From Saprospiraceae bacterium (GTDB lineage: Bacteria > Bacteroidota > Bacteroidia > Chitinophagales > Saprospiraceae), in NCBI GenBank assembly GCA_028284395.1, contig JANQRV010000125.1, positions 1 to 37,245 on the forward strand: 37,245 nucleotides of DNA. The letters are read 5' to 3'. The position numbers and the translations under genes were made by a program. Positions 35,278 to 37,245 of this stretch are shown in pieces (the first letter of the stretch is position 1; every line of letters starts with the position of its first letter). The notes under the pieces were generated by a model that saw nothing but the letters and a program-made list of their open reading frames with translations, was not told where the DNA came from and did no database searches.

Positions 35278-36903
35278 ATGAAGAGATTTTTCCAATTAAC
35301 TATCACTCTATTTTGCATGCTGATCTCAGTAGCTGTATCCGGTCAACGTATCGTTGATATTCCGGTCAGTCAGGATCCTACGATGCCCACGGATATTTCT
35401 CCGTTTATTAATGGCGATACGACGGCTACCGGAGAACGGGTTGATAACAACACCATTTACCGGTTGGCAAATGGAGCCGTATATACCACTACTTCCAGGC
35501 TGGTGAATACTGCTGAGTGGAAATTGCATATTGAGGCTGTTGATCTCACTAGAACAGCTCAAATTGATAAGCCCGTCATTACCAGAACACCCAATGCCGA
35601 TGGTGCATACCAGCCCGTCATGCACCCTCAGGGAGATGTGGAACTAAGAAATCTTTGGATCATCGGGGGCGAAACCGGACCAGGTGAACAACACAACTGG
35701 GGCCAGGTAAGGTTCTTTGGTCAGGGTTCGACCGTCATTGTCGAAGATTGTATCATGGAAAAAGATCGTGGTGGCTTCCTCCAGTTTCGTGCCGATAGCA
35801 TCAAATGCTACGTCAACAATTGTATTTTCAGAAATGGCGGTAACCGTTTCATCCTCGAAGGTAACGGCCGTGGTATAGATTCCCGCCAGTTTGCGATGGA
35901 CACCTTGGTTGTCACCAATACGGTCATTCACAACATCGTAGATCGTGTATTCAGAAGTCTCGGAAATGTCACCCCTCACAACTACATCCGGTTTGACCAC
36001 AATACGATATTTAATCAATTCGGACGTCATGGAGGTTTTGTTATGGAACAAACCCATAACTTCATTTTCACCAACAACCTATGGGTCAACCCCAACATGA
36101 TGGGAGCTATTCCCAGATATGCAGACGAGCAAAACAATCCGGACAATGAAGTGAATAAGCTTTTCACATTGGACACATTGGTGAATCCAACAAATGTGAC
36201 CATCTCCAACAATAATATTTTCTGGACCGATGATGTGAGAGCCATCTGGGCCAAGCACGATACGGTAAGCCAGCCTCCAGTTTATTCGACGCTGATCCAG
36301 CAGGCCATGGGAGACACTACCGGTGGTTATTTTTCAGAGCCGGTAGAACTTAGAGGTGTGCCTGTCCGAATCACTGAATACCTAGATGACTTATTAACCA
36401 ATCCACAAGCGGAGGATATGTTCGATGTCATTGTTCAGGATATTGTCGTTGCAGGTACGGCCAGAGATTTTGGCAACCTTTATGATTTCCTAGGTATCGC
36501 GGATGGTGCCGGGGACTTTGATCCGTGTTATGATCTGGAAGGCACTACTTCCTCTACTGCTGCTACGGATGGTGGAGCAGTCGGTGCCCGAACCATTTGC
36601 GGGTTGGTGACGACTTCCGTTTATGACAATGTGGTTAATAATAATTTGGGCTTGGAAGTTTATCCAAACCCAATGATCAATACGACCAATTTCAGCTATG
36701 AGTTGAAAACACCGGGGTTGGTGCGTCTTAGCATCTATGATCTGACTGGGCGAATCGTTGAAGTTCTGGTCAATGATTTTCAATCGACCGGTACTTTCAA
36801 TATAGAATGGAATACACCGGTACAAATGCCAATTGGAACCTACATAGCAAGGTTACAGACACAAGAAGGTCAGATGGCTACCAAAATTATGGTGTCTAAA
36901 TAA
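35278..36903 (+). CDS. T9SS-exported right-handed beta-helix protein, possible polysaccharide lyase
   Basis: 541 residues. Signal peptide ends near ISVAVSGQ. Residues about 110-330 show the ladder of short strands and Asn-rich turns typical of right-handed parallel beta-helices: VELRNLWIIGG, VIVEDCIMEKDRGGFLQFR, CYVNNCIFRNGGNRFIL, YIRFDHNTIFNQFGRHGG, and FIFTNNLWVNP. This fold holds pectate lyase-like and other polysaccharide-active enzymes; I cannot identify catalytic residues with certainty. The last 80 residues are a type A T9SS sorting domain (LEVYPNPMINTTNFSY, LSIYDLTGRIVEVL, PIGTYIARLQT, KIMVSK), so the protein is exported and anchored on or released from the surface. It follows the receptor gene by 50 bp and ends just before a strong terminator. 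Confidence 0.88.
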   Translation: MKRFFQLTITLFCMLISVAVSGQRIVDIPVSQDPTMPTDISPFINGDTTATGERVDNNTIYRLANGAVYTTTSRLVNTAEWKLHIEAVDLTRTAQIDKPVITRTPNADGAYQPVMHPQGDVELRNLWIIGGETGPGEQHNWGQVRFFGQGSTVIVEDCIMEKDRGGFLQFRADSIKCYVNNCIFRNGGNRFILEGNGRGIDSRQFAMDTLVVTNTVIHNIVDRVFRSLGNVTPHNYIRFDHNTIFNQFGRHGGFVMEQTHNFIFTNNLWVNPNMMGAIPRYADEQNNPDNEVNKLFTLDTLVNPTNVTISNNNIFWTDDVRAIWAKHDTVSQPPVYSTLIQQAMGDTTGGYFSEPVELRGVPVRITEYLDDLLTNPQAEDMFDVIVQDIVVAGTARDFGNLYDFLGIADGAGDFDPCYDLEGTTSSTAATDGGAVGARTICGLVTTSVYDNVVNNNLGLEVYPNPMINTTNFSYELKTPGLVRLSIYDLTGRIVEVLVNDFQSTGTFNIEWNTPVQMPIGTYIARLQTQEGQMATKIMVSK

Positions 36904-36938
36904 TGGCCGGCGATATACTGAGTGATTAATTCCTCAGG

Positions 36939-36977
36939 AAAAATGAGGGGAATGATGTGATCATTCTCCTCATTTTT
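36939..36977. terminator. Strong bidirectional terminator
   Basis: AAAAATGAGGGGAATGAT (36939-36956) pairs over 18 bases with ATCATTCTCCTCATTTTT (36960-36977) around a GTG loop, with one G-T pair. The A-run and T-run at the stem base make it functional on either strand. It lies 36 bp after the beta-helix stop and 42 bp before the next ATG, so it should end or strongly reduce transcription of the receptor/beta-helix operon. Confidence 0.88.
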
Positions 36978-37018
36978 ATTTTACCCCCCTTTTTTTCAAC
37001 AATGTTTCCTGTCGAACG

Positions 37019-37245
37019 ATGAGAACAACGATTTGCCTCTGCTTTTTCATTCTTACGGTTAGCATATCAGCGCAAGAGCACTCCAAGAGGGTTTTTGAAA
37101 ATGAAGAAGAGTGCCTTGTCTACACTACGGATTCTAATCACAACTATATTCCTGATTTCAGTTATGCAGGTTATAAGAATGGAACGGATACCATTCCGCA
37201 TATTGTAGATGTACTGCAGCTTACAGCAATTGTAGGAGACAACAC
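37019..37245 (+). CDS. Secreted protein, probably pectate-lyase-superfamily-like (3' end outside window)
   Basis: 75 complete codons before the window ends. A signal peptide (TTICLCFFILTVSISAQ, cleavage after about residue 19) is followed by a short charged stretch and then YIPDFSYAGYKNGTDTIPH. 'IPDFSYAGY..G...IP' is a common opening of secreted beta-helix and pectate-lyase-superfamily proteins in Bacteroidota polysaccharide loci. This would fit the neighbouring receptor and beta-helix genes. The strong terminator just upstream suggests it has its own promoter or depends on readthrough. Identity is tentative because the domain body is off-window. Confidence 0.75.
   Translation, partial: MRTTICLCFFILTVSISAQEHSKRVFENEEECLVYTTDSNHNYIPDFSYAGYKNGTDTIPHIVDVLQLTAIVGDN

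Overview
The window looks like chromosomal DNA of a marine or freshwater Bacteroidota, most likely near the Saprospiria/Lewinella group. This is inferred from content: HYR-type mega-adhesins, a type IX secretion (T9SS) C-terminal sorting domain, a hybrid two-component regulator, a TonB-dependent receptor with a carboxypeptidase-regulatory-like N-terminus, DUF4097 and DUF2141 proteins, FtsX-like permeases, and TAnnTTTG-type -7 boxes with little Shine-Dalgarno signal. I saw no rRNA, tRNA, CRISPR array, phage or transposase gene.

Layout. (1) 1-8887, minus strand: the first 2962 codons of one huge secreted cysteine-rich repeat protein. It has about 30 HYR-like modules, and three of them carry an inserted C-type lectin domain; the C-terminus lies beyond base 1. 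(2) 8888-9688: a long, AT-rich divergent intergenic region with several palindromes, one of them overlapping a candidate promoter of the FtsX-like permease at 9689-12172. (3) 12187-14590: a LolA-like lipoprotein on the minus strand, then a PorT-type beta-barrel and a polytopic membrane protein on the plus strand. (4) 14583-20396, minus strand: a membrane class III cyclase, and a tight operon of AAA-type ATPase, small MscS-like channel and cation/proton antiporter. (5) 20810-22879, minus strand: a DUF2141 protein and a B12-binding-like radical SAM protein. (6) 23465-24585: a small membrane protein and a CIA30-like protein. (7) 24687-27677: an ECF sigma factor, a membrane anti-sigma factor with a HEAT-like periplasmic part, and two related secreted DUF4097 proteins, followed by a terminator. 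(8) 28005-37245: a hybrid two-component system protein, a TonB-dependent receptor, a T9SS-exported beta-helix protein and the start of another secreted protein. This resembles a polysaccharide utilisation locus without SusD.

The points most worth following are the lectin domains nested inside HYR modules, the ATPase-channel-antiporter operon, the SusD-less receptor/beta-helix locus, and three 20-bp phased direct repeats placed just upstream of a TAnnTTTG box in front of the receptor gene.
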